Shown here in pieces: positions 1 to 7,736 of a stretch of 64,000 nt of DNA. Made by a program: the position numbers and the translations under genes. Within the stretch, counting starts at the first letter, position 1; each line of letters starts with the position of its first letter. Origin of the DNA: Pseudomonas sp. 7SR1 (GTDB lineage: Bacteria > Pseudomonadota > Gammaproteobacteria > Pseudomonadales > Pseudomonadaceae). The notes below the pieces were generated by a model. The model worked only from the letters and a program-made list of their open reading frames with translations, made no database searches and was not told the origin of the DNA. The stretch is from assembly GCF_900156465.1 (NCBI RefSeq), contig NZ_LT707064.1, forward strand, positions 1,028,001 through 1,092,000, in the 5' to 3' direction.

Positions 1-303
1 ACAGTCACACTGGGGCTGCTTACGGACATGGCCCAGGGCAAGGTCAACAGCAGCCTCGCCAACTCGGCTCTTTACCTCAAGGTATTCGGTCACATGGTGA
101 TCGGCTGGCGCTGGCTGGAACAGGCCATTCGCGCCGAGCAAGGCCTGCTCGCAGGCAACCCGGCGGACGTGGCTTTCTACAAAGGCAAGCTACAAGCGGC
201 GCGCTACTTCCTTACCTGGGAAGTACCAGGATGCCAGCACGAGCTGACACTGCTCGAGGCGCGGGACGATACGTGCCTGACGATGCGGGATGAGTGGTTC
301 TGA
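1..303 (+). CDS. acyl-CoA dehydrogenase, C-terminal end (5'-truncated by window)
   Basis: The reading frame is open from base 1 and ends at a TGA at 301-303, so only the last 100 residues are present. They include the helical stretch NSALYLKVFGHMVIGWRWLE and the tail KLQAARYFLTWEVPGC, typical of the C-terminal helical domain of the large FadE-like acyl-CoA dehydrogenases of Pseudomonas, which oxidise acyl-CoA to the trans-2-enoyl-CoA using FAD. The chain length preference cannot be judged from this fragment. In P. aeruginosa an acyl-CoA dehydrogenase gene also lies next to the nhaP2/mscK/selO block, so the accessory genes between here and 17.6 kb may be additions to an old neighbourhood; that is an inference from memory of gene order. 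Confidence 0.8.
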   Translation, partial: TVTLGLLTDMAQGKVNSSLANSALYLKVFGHMVIGWRWLEQAIRAEQGLLAGNPADVAFYKGKLQAARYFLTWEVPGCQHELTLLEARDDTCLTMRDEWF

Positions 304-308
304 GAAGA

Positions 309-415
309 GTTCTGCAGCGCGCTCGGAGACCGATCGCCCAGCAGGCTCATTCCTGCATTTGATCCTCGGTGAACACAGTTCCACCGTGGAGCGAGCCTGC
401 TGCTTCTCAAGCCAG
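309..415. repeat. degenerate REP-type palindrome between converging genes
   Basis: The 120 bases between the acyl-CoA dehydrogenase stop and the zapA-like stop contain AGCAGGCTC (about 340-348) and its reverse complement GAGCCTGCT (about 402-410) flanking a 50-base interior. This is the core of the Pseudomonas GCGAGCAGGCTCGCTCCC repeat family, so it is probably a decayed REP pair between two converging genes. It may also act as a bidirectional terminator. Confidence 0.5.
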
Positions 416-423
416 TCGCAGGT

Positions 424-726
424 TCAGGCCTGCTGAATCGTCTTGGCGATCACATCGACCGTGGCGCTGACCTGCTCCTGGTAACGGTCGAGCTCGGCGC
501 GATGCTGCTTCTGCATTTCGATCTGCTGCGAACACAGGTTCATGGCCGCCAGCACCAGCAGGCGATCACCGATCAGCGTCGGGTATTTTCGCTTCGTGTC
601 GGCCAGGGCGGCCTTGAGCATCGCCGCGGCGTCCAGCAGCGCCTGTTCCTGTCCGGTCGGGGCCTTGATTGAATAGTCTTCTCCCAGGATCGAGATGACT
701 GTCACCCCATCGGCACCCTGCCTCAT
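424..726 (-). CDS. ZapA-domain cell-division protein (probable second, divergent copy)
   Basis: A 100-residue protein with the ZapA layout: an N-terminal beta-strand region (VTVISILGEDYSIKAP), then a helical region including LIGDRLLVLAAMNLCSQQIEMQ and a C-terminal coiled coil. ZapA bundles FtsZ filaments at the division ring. The sequence differs clearly from the canonical pseudomonad ZapA as I remember it, and no 6S RNA, which normally sits beside canonical zapA, is visible downstream. It is therefore more likely a paralogue or a divergent form. Its ATG overlaps the stop of the upstream coiled-coil gene by 4 bases (ATGA), showing translational coupling. Confidence 0.7.
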   Translation of the reverse strand: MRQGADGVTVISILGEDYSIKAPTGQEQALLDAAAMLKAALADTKRKYPTLIGDRLLVLAAMNLCSQQIEMQKQHRAELDRYQEQVSATVDVIAKTIQQA

Positions 727-953
727 GCGCCGACGGGACCTGCGCTGGCGCGCTCGATGAGCGCCTGGATGCGGGCCGCAGTGGCCCCGTGCAGTTCTTC
801 CTGTTCCATCAGGCTCAATTGCAGGCTCTCGTTTTCATCCTTGGCCCTGGCAAGTTCCGCACTCAGGGTTTCGTTCAGGCCGGCGAGGTGGCGGTTCTGT
901 TGCACCAGGTCGTTGACCAGTTGCTCCAGTTGGCTGAGGGATGTTTCCAACAT
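723..953 (-). CDS. small coiled-coil protein paired with the zapA-like gene
   Basis: A 76-residue, almost entirely helical, heptad-rich protein (LSQLEQLVNDLVQQNRHLAG, then ELARAKDENESLQLSLMEQE). It resembles the small ZapB-like coiled-coil proteins (TIGR02449-like) often encoded directly before zapA in Gammaproteobacteria. The stop overlaps the zapA-like start by ATGA, so the two form one transcript and probably one complex. The divergent start of the chemoreceptor lies about 250 bases away. The function is inferred from pairing and coiled-coil character only. Confidence 0.65.
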   Translation of the reverse strand: MLETSLSQLEQLVNDLVQQNRHLAGLNETLSAELARAKDENESLQLSLMEQEELHGATAARIQALIERASAGPVGA

Positions 954-1208
954 ATTGATTTCCAGGCTTTTCCAGGGGGCGCGTACGATAAAGAAAAGTC
1001 ACCGCCGACGCCACGATTTACGGGCGGCGGTACTTCGCTCGCGAGTGGTAAAGACTGTGAATGGGCAGTCCGGTTCCTACCCTTCGTCGCCTGGCCAGGG
1101 TAGTGCTGCGACAAAAGGGCCCATCCCACTCAAGACTTCAGTCGCATGTCCGATAAGGCAATTAACACCAGCCACAGCCCGCACGGGCGCGCCTTCTCGG
1201 TACATTCC

Positions 1209-2834
1209 ATGTCTCTACGTAATATGAACATCGCGCCGCGGGCGTTCCTAGGCTTTGCCCTGATCGGCGCCCTGATGCTGGCCCTCGGGGTATTCGCCCT
1301 GACCCAGATGAGCAAGATCCGCGCATCCAGCGAAAACATCGCCCAGAACAGCGTACCCAGCATCCAGGCCCTGAATGAATTCACCCAGCTCACCTTGCGC
1401 CTGCGGGTATTGTCCTATCGCCTGCTGACCAACCGCGAACCGGATATCCAGCAGAAAACCTTCGAGCTGTTCGAGCAACGCAACCAGCAGATTCGCGATG
1501 CCCAGAGTGCTTACGAAAAACTCATCAGCGCTACCGAAGAACGAGCGGCCTATGACCAGTACGTGCAACTGCTGGGGCAATACCGCCAACTCGAAGAGCG
1601 GATGAAAACCCTGTCGCGCAACAATCAGGTCGATGAGTTGCGGGCACTGCTCAACACTGAACTGCAGAACAACTCCGAAGCCATCAACGCAGTACTCGGC
1701 CGCCTGCTGGAAATCAACAACCAGCAAGCCGATGATTTCAATCAGGGCGCGGCGCAACAGTACTCGACAGCGTTCAACTGGGTCGTCACCCTGCTGGTGG
1801 TTGCCACCGGCCTTACCCTGCTGTTCGCCTGGCTGCTGACCAACAGCATCACCCGGCCGATCGCCAACGCCCTGGACGCCGCCGAAGAAATCGCCAAGGG
1901 CAACCTGACCCGGCCGATCGTGGTCGATGGCAGCGACGAAGCCGGTCGCCTGCTGCGGGCGATGTCCACCATGCAGGAAAAACTGCGCGATACCCTGCAG
2001 CGGATTTCCGGCTCGGCCACGCAACTGGCCTCCGCCGCCGAAGAACTCAACAGCGTTACCGACGAAAGCGCCCGTGGCCTGACCCAGCAGAACGACGAGA
2101 TCGAACAGGCCGCCACTGCCGTCAATGAAATGACCAGCGCCGTGGAAGAAGTGGCGCGCAACGCGGTCAGCACTTCCGAAGCCTCGAAAAATGCCACCAC
2201 CTCCGCTGGCGACGGCCGGGACCTGGTGCAGGAGACTGTCGGCGCCATCGAGCGCATGAGCGCCGACGTGCAGAGCACCGCCACGCTGATCGGCAACCTG
2301 GCCGATGAGTCCCGCGACATCGGCAAGGTCCTGGATGTGATCCGTGGCCTGGCCGACCAGACCAACCTGCTGGCGCTCAACGCGGCCATCGAGGCGGCCC
2401 GTGCCGGCGAGGCCGGTCGCGGTTTCGCGGTGGTGGCGGACGAAGTACGTGCCCTGGCCCATCGCACCCAGCAGTCGACCAGCGAGATCGAACGCATGAT
2501 CGGCAGCATCCAGAACGGCACCGAACAGGCCGTGGACTCCATGCGCAACAGCACCGAGCGCGCCGAGTCCACACTCAACATCGCGCGTGGCGCCGGCATG
2601 TCCCTGGACACCATCAACGCGGCCATCCTGGAGATCAACGAGCGTAACCTGGTGATCGCCAGCGCCGCCGAAGAACAGGCCCAGGTGGCACGTGAAGTGG
2701 ACCGCAACCTGGTGAACATCCGCGACCTGTCGGTGCAATCGGCCACCGGCGCCAATCAGACCAGCGCCGCCAGCGCCGAGTTGTCTCGCCTGGCCGTGGA
2801 CCTGAACAGCATGGTGGGGCGCTTCAGCCTCTGA
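1209..2834 (+). CDS. methyl-accepting chemotaxis protein (membrane chemoreceptor)
   Basis: A 541-residue transmembrane chemoreceptor. In order: a basic N-terminus and TM1 ([20 protein letters not shown], about residues 9-30), a periplasmic four-helix-bundle sensor (about 31-190), TM2 (about 192-213), HAMP ([20 protein letters not shown] onward), and a long cytoplasmic coiled coil with the conserved hairpin [19 protein letters not shown]. It signals to CheA/CheW. The ligand cannot be told; 4HB sensors often bind amino or organic acids. I chose the ATG at 1209 because [13 protein letters not shown] matches the usual start of these Pseudomonas receptors. An in-frame ATG at 1146 would add 21 residues without receptor character. 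Neither start has a strong ribosome-binding site. Confidence 0.9.
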   Translation: MSLRNMNIAPRAFLGFALIGALMLALGVFALTQMSKIRASSENIAQNSVPSIQALNEFTQLTLRLRVLSYRLLTNREPDIQQKTFELFEQRNQQIRDAQSAYEKLISATEERAAYDQYVQLLGQYRQLEERMKTLSRNNQVDELRALLNTELQNNSEAINAVLGRLLEINNQQADDFNQGAAQQYSTAFNWVVTLLVVATGLTLLFAWLLTNSITRPIANALDAAEEIAKGNLTRPIVVDGSDEAGRLLRAMSTMQEKLRDTLQRISGSATQLASAAEELNSVTDESARGLTQQNDEIEQAATAVNEMTSAVEEVARNAVSTSEASKNATTSAGDGRDLVQETVGAIERMSADVQSTATLIGNLADESRDIGKVLDVIRGLADQTNLLALNAAIEAARAGEAGRGFAVVADEVRALAHRTQQSTSEIERMIGSIQNGTEQAVDSMRNSTERAESTLNIARGAGMSLDTINAAILEINERNLVIASAAEEQAQVAREVDRNLVNIRDLSVQSATGANQTSAASAELSRLAVDLNSMVGRFSL

Positions 2835-2840
2835 CCCTTC

Positions 2841-2871
2841 GAGCACTCCCGCATCCCGGACGGGAGTGCTC
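2841..2871. terminator. perfect hairpin after the chemoreceptor gene
   Basis: GAGCACTCCCG (2841-2851) and CGGGAGTGCTC (2861-2871) form an uninterrupted 11-bp stem with a 9-base loop, six bases after the stop codon. No U-tract follows, so it may be a weak terminator or mRNA-stabilising hairpin rather than a classic intrinsic terminator. Confidence 0.5.
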
Positions 2872-3095
2872 GCCTCGCTCCGCCCCTGCCACCGGCTCGC
2901 GGAGCATTGCTGGCGCTACCTCGCGACAACACCTGCAAGCATTAACCCTTCTTTTTGTGGACCTTTAGAACCGGATCATTGGACAAGGCGCCTTTTGGCG
3001 CCGAAACATGATTAGGCCATCCCCTTCAGTTCCGCTGTCAGCGAGTCGATACCGAGACATGGTCCAGTCATTTCTGGGTTCGTCGAGGGTACGTC

Positions 3096-4451
3096 ATGTT
3101 TAACAAAATTCTAAAAAGTGAACTGACGGCTAGGACAGCCGAATTAACGACATACAAAGGACTTGTGGGTGCCTTGGAACGGTCGATGGCCGTGGTCGAG
3201 TTCAGTCCCGACGGCAAGGTGCTTCGCGCAAACGAAAACTTCCTCAATACCATGGGTTACCGTGCGGAGCAGTTGGCCAGTCTGTCGCATCGGGACTTCT
3301 GCACCCCGGCGCTGGCGGGCAGCGCTGAGTACCGCGAATTCTGGAATCAGTTGCGCGCCGGTCAATTCGTTTCCGGGACCTTCCAGCGCCGTAGCGGGCG
3401 TGGCCAGAACGTATGGCTGGAAGCCAGCTACAACCCCGTGGTGGATGAGCACAACCGCGTGGTGAAAGTGGTGAAGTACGCCCTTGATGTCACTGCCAAG
3501 GTCGCGAACGAGGCGGAAATCCGCGGCAAGTTGGCGGCACTTGATCGTGCCATGGCGGTGATCGAATTTGACCTCAGCGGCCACATCCTCACCGCGAACG
3601 ACAACTTCCTGAGGGTCATGAACTACAACTTGACCGAACTCCAGGGCAAACATCACCGGATGTTCTGTGAGCCAAACCTGGTAAGCAGTTCGGAATATAG
3701 TGATTTCTGGCGGCGCCTGAACGCCGGGGAATTCTTCAGCGGTCAATACAAGCGTCTCGGCAAGCACGGCAAGGTCGTCTGGCTGGAGGCCAGCTACAAC
3801 CCGGTCTACGACGCCGAGGGCAAGTTGTGCAAGATCGTGAAGTTCGCAAGCGACATCACCGAACGAGTCGAGAAGTTCGAGGAAGACTCTCGCGGAGCCT
3901 CCCGCGCCTACCACATCTCCGCCGAGACCGAACGAGTGGCCGAACAGGGTGCCGAGGTTATCCACCAGACAGCCAAGGAAATGCGTCAGATCGCCGACAA
4001 CATCGGCGCCTCCGCGCGCCTGGTCGGGCAACTGGGATCGCGCTCCGAGGAAATCACCGCCATCGTCAACACCATCCGCGGCATCGCCGACCAGACCAAC
4101 CTGTTGGCCCTCAATGCCGCCATCGAGGCCGCGCGAGCGGGAGACCAGGGTCGAGGCTTCGCAGTGGTGGCCGACGAGGTCCGCCAGCTGGCAGGGCGTA
4201 CAAGCCGCTCGACAGCGGAGATCGCCGAGATGATCGGCATGATCCTCTCCGAAACCCGCGAAGCCGTCGCAAGCATGAACGTCACCCACGAAGGCGCCCT
4301 GCGCGGCGTGACCCTGGCGGACCAGGCCGGATCGGTCATCGTACAGATCCGCACCGGGACGACAGACGCACTCGAAGCCGTGAGCATGTTTGCATCCAAG
4401 CTCGACGAGTCCGAGGTCATTCCGAAAACGGCAGTTGGCTGGGTTGGCTGA
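3096..4451 (+). CDS. soluble PAS-PAS chemoreceptor-type signalling protein (BdlA-like)
   Basis: A 451-residue protein with no membrane segment. It has two tandem PAS domains (about residues 20-125 and 143-250), recognisable by the duplicated pieces [20 protein letters not shown] / [20 protein letters not shown] and [11 protein letters not shown] methyl-accepting signalling domain follows, with [19 protein letters not shown]. This is the architecture of BdlA, the P. aeruginosa biofilm-dispersion receptor (about 417 residues), and of related soluble Aer-like receptors. PAS domains often bind haem or FAD and sense redox or oxygen, but no cofactor ligand is certain here. It starts at an ATG after GAGGGTACGTC. 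The tail after the signalling domain is short, with no CheR-docking pentapeptide. Confidence 0.85.
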   Translation: MFNKILKSELTARTAELTTYKGLVGALERSMAVVEFSPDGKVLRANENFLNTMGYRAEQLASLSHRDFCTPALAGSAEYREFWNQLRAGQFVSGTFQRRSGRGQNVWLEASYNPVVDEHNRVVKVVKYALDVTAKVANEAEIRGKLAALDRAMAVIEFDLSGHILTANDNFLRVMNYNLTELQGKHHRMFCEPNLVSSSEYSDFWRRLNAGEFFSGQYKRLGKHGKVVWLEASYNPVYDAEGKLCKIVKFASDITERVEKFEEDSRGASRAYHISAETERVAEQGAEVIHQTAKEMRQIADNIGASARLVGQLGSRSEEITAIVNTIRGIADQTNLLALNAAIEAARAGDQGRGFAVVADEVRQLAGRTSRSTAEIAEMIGMILSETREAVASMNVTHEGALRGVTLADQAGSVIVQIRTGTTDALEAVSMFASKLDESEVIPKTAVGWVG

Positions 4452-4488
4452 GAGGGTTCAGGGGGAGCTCGTGTCCTTTGTCATAACG

Positions 4489-4513
4489 CCCAACGGATGG
4501 GATCTCCGTTGGG
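4489..4513. terminator. hairpin terminator candidate after the PAS chemoreceptor
   Basis: CCCAACGGA (4489-4497) pairs perfectly with TCCGTTGGG (4505-4513) across a 7-base loop, about 40 bases downstream of the stop. No U-run follows. It also marks roughly where the normal-GC sequence ends and the AT-rich cassette block begins. Confidence 0.45.
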
Positions 4514-4624
4514 ACAACAGACCGCGCTTATGAAGAATGGGGACTGAAGAATCGAAGAATGCAGAAGAATGGGGACACCCATTAGCCGGCCTCAAGTCAA
4601 GGCTAAAAGCCAACCCATCCCTGC

Positions 4625-4647
4625 AAAATAAATCTGTCCCTTTTTTT
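4625..4647 (+). repeat. cassette palindrome, half copy (R1)
   Basis: AAAATAAATCTGTCCC followed by a T-run matches the right arm of the palindrome seen in full at 4937-4990 and elsewhere. The left arm is missing. It bounds module D on its downstream side. Confidence 0.7.
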
Positions 4648-4683
4648 GTGGCTTACATAGCGTCACAGTAAATTTCGCCTTAT

Positions 4684-4914
4684 CTACATAGTTTTTATCT
4701 CTGAAATCAGAGCCAAAAACTCAGCTTCAGTCAACTCAAATTCCTCACCCTCTTCCATTGCAATCAGCGTGAGGAGCACTCGATCCATGGGCGCAGTTAT
4801 TTCTAAGCCATGATTTTGATATATTTCAAATGCGGCTTTCGAAATCCTAAAAACCTCGAAACCATCAACCAATGTTTTTTCTAAATCCGTTGCAAGATCG
4901 GCTTGTGAGTACAT
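4684..4914 (-). CDS. small acidic immunity-type protein (orphan module D)
   Basis: A 76-residue acidic protein without signal peptide or membrane segment. It begins MYSQADLATDLEKTLVDGFE and ends in the strongly acidic MEEGEEFELTEAEFLALISE. The composition and length fit the small immunity proteins encoded after CdiA/Rhs-type toxins, and I recall similar sequences in such places; no family can be named with certainty. The ATG follows GGAAATA. It overlaps a TAA (TAATG) that could end a toxin frame, of which only about five residues (LKNWK) remain before palindrome R2 begins. The gene appears intact. Confidence 0.55.
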   Translation of the reverse strand: MYSQADLATDLEKTLVDGFEVFRISKAAFEIYQNHGLEITAPMDRVLLTLIAMEEGEEFELTEAEFLALISEIKTM

Positions 4915-4936
4915 TATTTCCAGTTCTTCAAAAAAG

Positions 4937-4990
4937 AAAAAAGGGGGACAGATTTATTTACCAGCATGACAAATAAATCTGTCCCCTTTT
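4937..4990 (+). repeat. cassette palindrome, full copy (R2)
   Basis: AAAAAAGGGGGACAGATTTA on the left and AAATAAATCTGTCCCCTTTT on the right flank the asymmetric core ACCAGCATGAC. The arms can form a stem of about 20 bp. A partial second right arm (GTCCCCTTTTCGTCC) follows at 4995-5010. Confidence 0.9.
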
Positions 4991-5029
4991 CGTCCGTCCC
5001 CTTTTCGTCCATTGGCGGAACGCCCTGTA

Positions 5030-5167
5030 TCAATGTGTCGTATCTCGTAATACCACCACGTCATCGAGAGGTACCATAAAGGCCGTAGGTGTGACCTCCG
5101 CCCAAGTCAACGGTCATTTCAACGGGTCGCGAGTATTCGGTTCCAATCGCACGGTGAACGGAAATTT
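5030..5167 (-). pseudogene. unrecognised gene remnant between two palindromes
   Basis: On the minus strand a frame reads PFTVRLEPNTRDPLK, a TGA, then PLTWAEVTPTAFMVPLDDVV and VLRDTTH before a second stop. The residue mix looks like former coding sequence, but there is no start and one internal stop. It shows no similarity I recognise to the toxin or immunity genes beside it, so its origin is unknown. It fills the interval between palindromes R2 and R3. Confidence 0.3.
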
Positions 5168-5170
5168 TAG

Positions 5171-5222
5171 AAAAAGAGGACAGATTTATTTACCAGCACA
5201 ACAAATAAATCTGTGCCCTTTT
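5171..5222 (+). repeat. cassette palindrome, full copy (R3)
   Basis: AAAAAGAGGACAGATTTATT, core ACCAGCACAAC, then AAATAAATCTGTGCCCTTTT. It carries two mismatches compared with R2 and R5 (GAGGAC, GTGCCC), in the same orientation. Confidence 0.9.
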
Positions 5223-5306
5223 CACCTGTGAGGCAGGGAGGCCGGCCAGATAACTCTCAGAGTTATTTACGAATCAGCACAAAGATGCCACACCATCACC
5301 CTCCAA

Positions 5307-5942
5307 TCAATTCAATAATCCGCCCATCACTTCTGACGGACCTGTGGATAATAAACCTTGCTCACCCTCATCAAATTCACCAAGCCTCCTAAAAAGCAGC
5401 CCTTTCTTTTCACTTATCAAGTAATGCAAATCCAAATCATCCGATACATTCCCGGACCATCCCACATCCAAAATACTTTTCACATCAAACCCGCTAGGCA
5501 GCGCAGCGATATATGAGCAGCGTTCAACCTCAAGAATTTTCGCCAAAAACTCAACTGAATTTCTCGATAGCCGCACAGCACCAAAAAATTTTTACTGCCC
5601 ATCTGCCTCAACCATGCGTTCTTGCAGTTCACTGCCGCCTACAACTTCATTTCCGCGAAAGCTTAAAGCCCCCCACAACTTTCGGTATCGGATCACTCGT
5701 GTATCTGGCTGCCATGCTGAGTTACCAACAAAAAACCAGACGTCGTAACCGAGTAAGTTTTTTTTCAATTAAGAGAAAATATAATCTAACACCAGAACCA
5801 AAGAGCTACTTGATGACTCAGCAACCATAAAACTCGCTACAGAGATGGCCTCGGCCGCCCCTCTCTGCGGACGGTTAATATTGAATACCTCGTTCGGTAT
5901 AGAAATATTAGGCGCGCTCAAAATTTCAATATCAATAGTCAT
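5307..5942 (-). pseudogene. decayed immunity-type gene with two in-frame stops (orphan module A)
   Basis: One frame runs from an ATG at 5942 to the stop at 5307 (212 codons), interrupted only by two TAA codons, at 5769-5771 and near 5595. The three pieces, MTIDIEILSAPNISIPNEVF..., LLGYDVWFFVGNSAWQPDTR... and LSRNSVEFLAKILEVERCSY..., stay in the same frame and read like one protein of about 210 residues. The second stop lies in CAG-TAA-AAA. The start overlaps the end of the upstream toxin tail by about 10 bases, the usual toxin/immunity coupling. The gene is most simply a former immunity gene inactivated by point mutations. The family is not recognised. Confidence 0.6.
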
Positions 5943-6049
5943 AGTGATTTCCGATTTCATCATTAAAGTGGGAGCCGCGATTTTGTGGATTTCCCACACC
6001 GAAATCATGACCCCTTGCATCATCACGGATCCTTACCGTTCTTACCAAA
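5932..6049 (-). pseudogene. orphan toxin C-terminal tail (module A)
   Basis: A minus-strand frame with no start reads RDDARGHDFGV followed by GNPQNRGSHFNDEIGNHYDY and a TGA at 5932-5934. The NPQNRG-HFN-GNHYDY ending is one I associate with C-termini of polymorphic toxins (Ntox24-like); that assignment is from memory and tentative. It is cut on its 5' side by the partly duplicated end of palindrome R4 at about 6050. A second frame there (GKNGKDP) suggests a frameshift just at the junction. Its stop overlaps the immunity-type gene start. Confidence 0.6.
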
Positions 6050-6062
6050 AAAGGGGGACCCC

Positions 6063-6117
6063 AAAAAAAGGGGACAGATTTATTTACCAGCACAAAAAAC
6101 AAATCCGCCCCCTTTTC
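6063..6117 (+). repeat. cassette palindrome, full copy (R4)
   Basis: AAAAAAAGGGGACAGATTTA, core ACCAGCACAAA, then a diverged right arm (AACAAATCCGCCCCCTTTT). An extra AAAAAAGGGGGACC lies directly to its left at 6047-6060, suggesting a partial duplication of the left arm. Confidence 0.85.
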
Positions 6118-6130
6118 ACCTAAACAAACA

Positions 6131-6616
6131 CTATGCGCAAGTCAGCAATCTTTCACGAATAGCATGTTGAGTTGGCAAAGAGATAAAAATATCTTCGCCC
6201 ACTTCTTGAAAATCATCGACCCATCTGTAAATTTTATAGCCACTATGAAACGCAGATACCAGACTTAACAGTAGAACCTCGTCCAACTCCAATCCGCCCT
6301 CATCTAACTCCAAAATCACGAGAGCTTCGTCTGTAACATCTAAAGACAGGGAGCAGCCCTCATTCCGCAAATATTCCTTAAGCGCGCCCCCTTTGAGCAT
6401 CTCAACTCTTATCCAGGGTTCGCTATTTTGCTGATTACTCCACTGTTTATTGACTTCCCACTTGTTAACTTTCAAGTCAAGAAAGCTGCACTCATTGAAA
6501 ACTTCTTGATCCTGAATATAAGAGACAGGTACATCGCCCCATGCCCGTCTGACCAATATCTCTCTTTCGGGTAAAGCTATCCCTTGTTTTATAACCACAG
6601 CATATTTACTGCTCAT
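6131..6616 (-). CDS. immunity-type protein (orphan module B), intact
   Basis: A 161-residue soluble protein (MSSKYAVVIKQGIALPER...), acidic in its second half, with no signal peptide or membrane segment. The start is supported by AGGGAATATGTAATG: a Shine-Dalgarno followed by an ATG that overlaps the TAA of an upstream toxin tail. No family is recognised. The direct coupling to a toxin-like C-terminal fragment, the length and the location in the cassette array argue for an immunity protein against a toxin no longer encoded in full here. Such orphan immunity genes can protect against neighbouring strains; that is an inference. Confidence 0.6.
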   Translation of the reverse strand: MSSKYAVVIKQGIALPEREILVRRAWGDVPVSYIQDQEVFNECSFLDLKVNKWEVNKQWSNQQNSEPWIRVEMLKGGALKEYLRNEGCSLSLDVTDEALVILELDEGGLELDEVLLLSLVSAFHSGYKIYRWVDDFQEVGEDIFISLPTQHAIRERLLTCA

Positions 6617-6730
6617 TACATATTCCCTGTTTCTTGCAATCGTTTCAGCCCCTTCTCAGCATTTCTAACCAACTGGGCCCGTGCAGACTGAGGCAAACGT
6701 TTAAATGCTTTATCGATTTGAGGCGCCAAG
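6616..6730 (-). pseudogene. orphan toxin C-terminal tail (module B)
   Basis: A start-less minus-strand frame from the edge of palindrome R5 reads LAPQIDKAFK, RLPQSARAQLVRNAEKGL and KRLQETGNM before a TAA that overlaps the next gene's ATG. It is about 38 residues, basic and helical, as expected for the end of a CdiA-CT or Rhs-type toxin. The toxin family is not identified. The break with the palindrome is sharp, with the ORF entering the repeat at the AAAAAAGGGG arm. Confidence 0.6.
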
Positions 6731-6784
6731 AAAAAAGGGGACAGATTTATTTACCAGCCTGACAAATAAATCTGTCCCCTTTTC
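6731..6784 (+). repeat. cassette palindrome, full copy (R5)
   Basis: AAAAAAGGGGACAGATTTAT, core ACCAGCCTGAC, then AAATAAATCTGTCCCCTTTT. Together with R2 this is the best-preserved copy and defines the consensus. Confidence 0.95.
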
Positions 6785-6939
6785 GTTCATTGATGCTGAA
6801 GAATTTGCCGTCTACGATCCATTGGGGCTGTGTCCTTGGTTCGCTGGTGTGTGTTCGCAACTATCACCGTAGACCAAGACCAGCCCCTCTTAATTTTTCG
6901 CTTTCAGTTCAATCGCTTAGCCGCTAAGGAAGTGCCATT

Positions 6940-6962
6940 CAAATCTGCCCCCTTTTCGTCCA
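6940..6962 (+). repeat. cassette palindrome, half copy (R6)
   Basis: CAAATCTGCCCCCTTTTCGTCC matches the right arm plus the CGTCC flank seen after R2. The left arm is missing. It ends about 3 bases from the stop of the module C immunity-type gene. Confidence 0.65.
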
Positions 6963-6964
6963 CC

Positions 6965-7597
6965 TTACGTTCCTGGCCTATAATCATCAATCGACTTATT
7001 TTTATCTTTCAATAAAGATGCAATGAAATCTGAATTAAAATCTGTCAGAAATTCAATAGCGTCATAGACTTTCCAGCGATGCACCTCGGGCTTATCGATT
7101 ATAGCAATAAGATGATTTTCAATAAGAGGCACATATTCCGTGTAATTCTCACGCCTCACAAAATCAAAAATCTTGGCTATTTCGAAGATTTACTACTTGC
7201 TAAAGCAATGATTTTTGAAAGGATAGAATATATCTGAGCCCTAGCAACTTCGATATCCCCACGATCAGCCACGTTGGAAAAATACCGAGTAACAGCCAAG
7301 AGTATCTGGTAATAAGTATCGTCGTACCCATATACCCGATGAGAATAAATCCCCTCGATTTGCTCTGGCTTTTCCATACTTGCTTCCAAAGCAATCAAGC
7401 CTTCATGGATGCCCAAACTAGTCAGTAATTTTGCGGCAAAAAATCTTTCCTCATCATTACTAGCATTACGAATGCAGATCTAGCACAGCACTAATTCTTT
7501 CCTGCGGGATATCCTCCGGATCCAAGTCCCCTGCGCTCACGGCATAATCTGCATGCCCTGGAACGCTATTCAACAACTCGTACTTTTCAGGCCCCAT
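6965..7597 (-). pseudogene. frameshifted immunity-type gene (orphan module C)
   Basis: An ATG at 7597 after AAAGGTGTTTT opens MGPEKYELLNSVPGHADYAV... The frame hits a stop near 7470, but removing one base at CTGCATTCG restores LDLIRNASNDEERFFAAKLL and runs on to the stop at 7177. A second shift at a short A-run near 7190 joins ALASSK to IFEIAKIFDFVRRENYTEYV and continues to 6965. The span is 633 bases, a multiple of three, so the two shifts compensate and the ancestral protein would be 210 residues. The helical-repeat (HEAT-like) look suits an immunity protein. It may be a pseudogene, or the shifts may be sequencing errors. Confidence 0.6.
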
Positions 7598-7614
7598 AAA
7601 ACACCTTTATTTCT

Positions 7615-7736
7615 TTACTCTATAATGTAGACCGCCGGCACACAACCCTTGATCAAACATTCACCATCGCGTTTGGCATCCCCCAAATCTCTATGGGCGT
7701 TAATCACCGAGTCGCTGTTACTGAAGCAAAAAAATA
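7615..7736 (-). pseudogene. orphan toxin C-terminal tail (module C)
   Basis: A minus-strand frame entering from palindrome R7 reads SNSDSVINAHR, DLGDAKRDGECLIKGCVPA and VYIIE, ending at a TAA 17 bases before the module C immunity-type ATG. It is about 38 residues long with two cysteines. The spacing mirrors the 25-base gap between the intact cdiA and its immunity gene. The toxin family is unknown. In this copy the repeat itself supplies an in-frame ATG (in GTCATGCTGG), so a short fusion peptide could be made; I regard that as accidental. Confidence 0.55.

Noticed and set aside
304..423. 6S RNA gene expected beside zapA
   Set aside because: The interval is only 120 bases, lacks the recognisable 6S bubble and closing stems, and is better explained as a decayed REP palindrome.
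5513..5830. 105-codon plus-strand ORF
   Set aside because: It lies opposite the coherent module A immunity frame, has no ribosome-binding site and shows no protein-like pattern.
6810..6830. Plus-strand VYDPLGL, like the end of an Rhs core
   Set aside because: It is seven residues only, on the strand opposite to all cassettes, with no upstream Rhs repeats and a stop 16 codons later. Probably chance.
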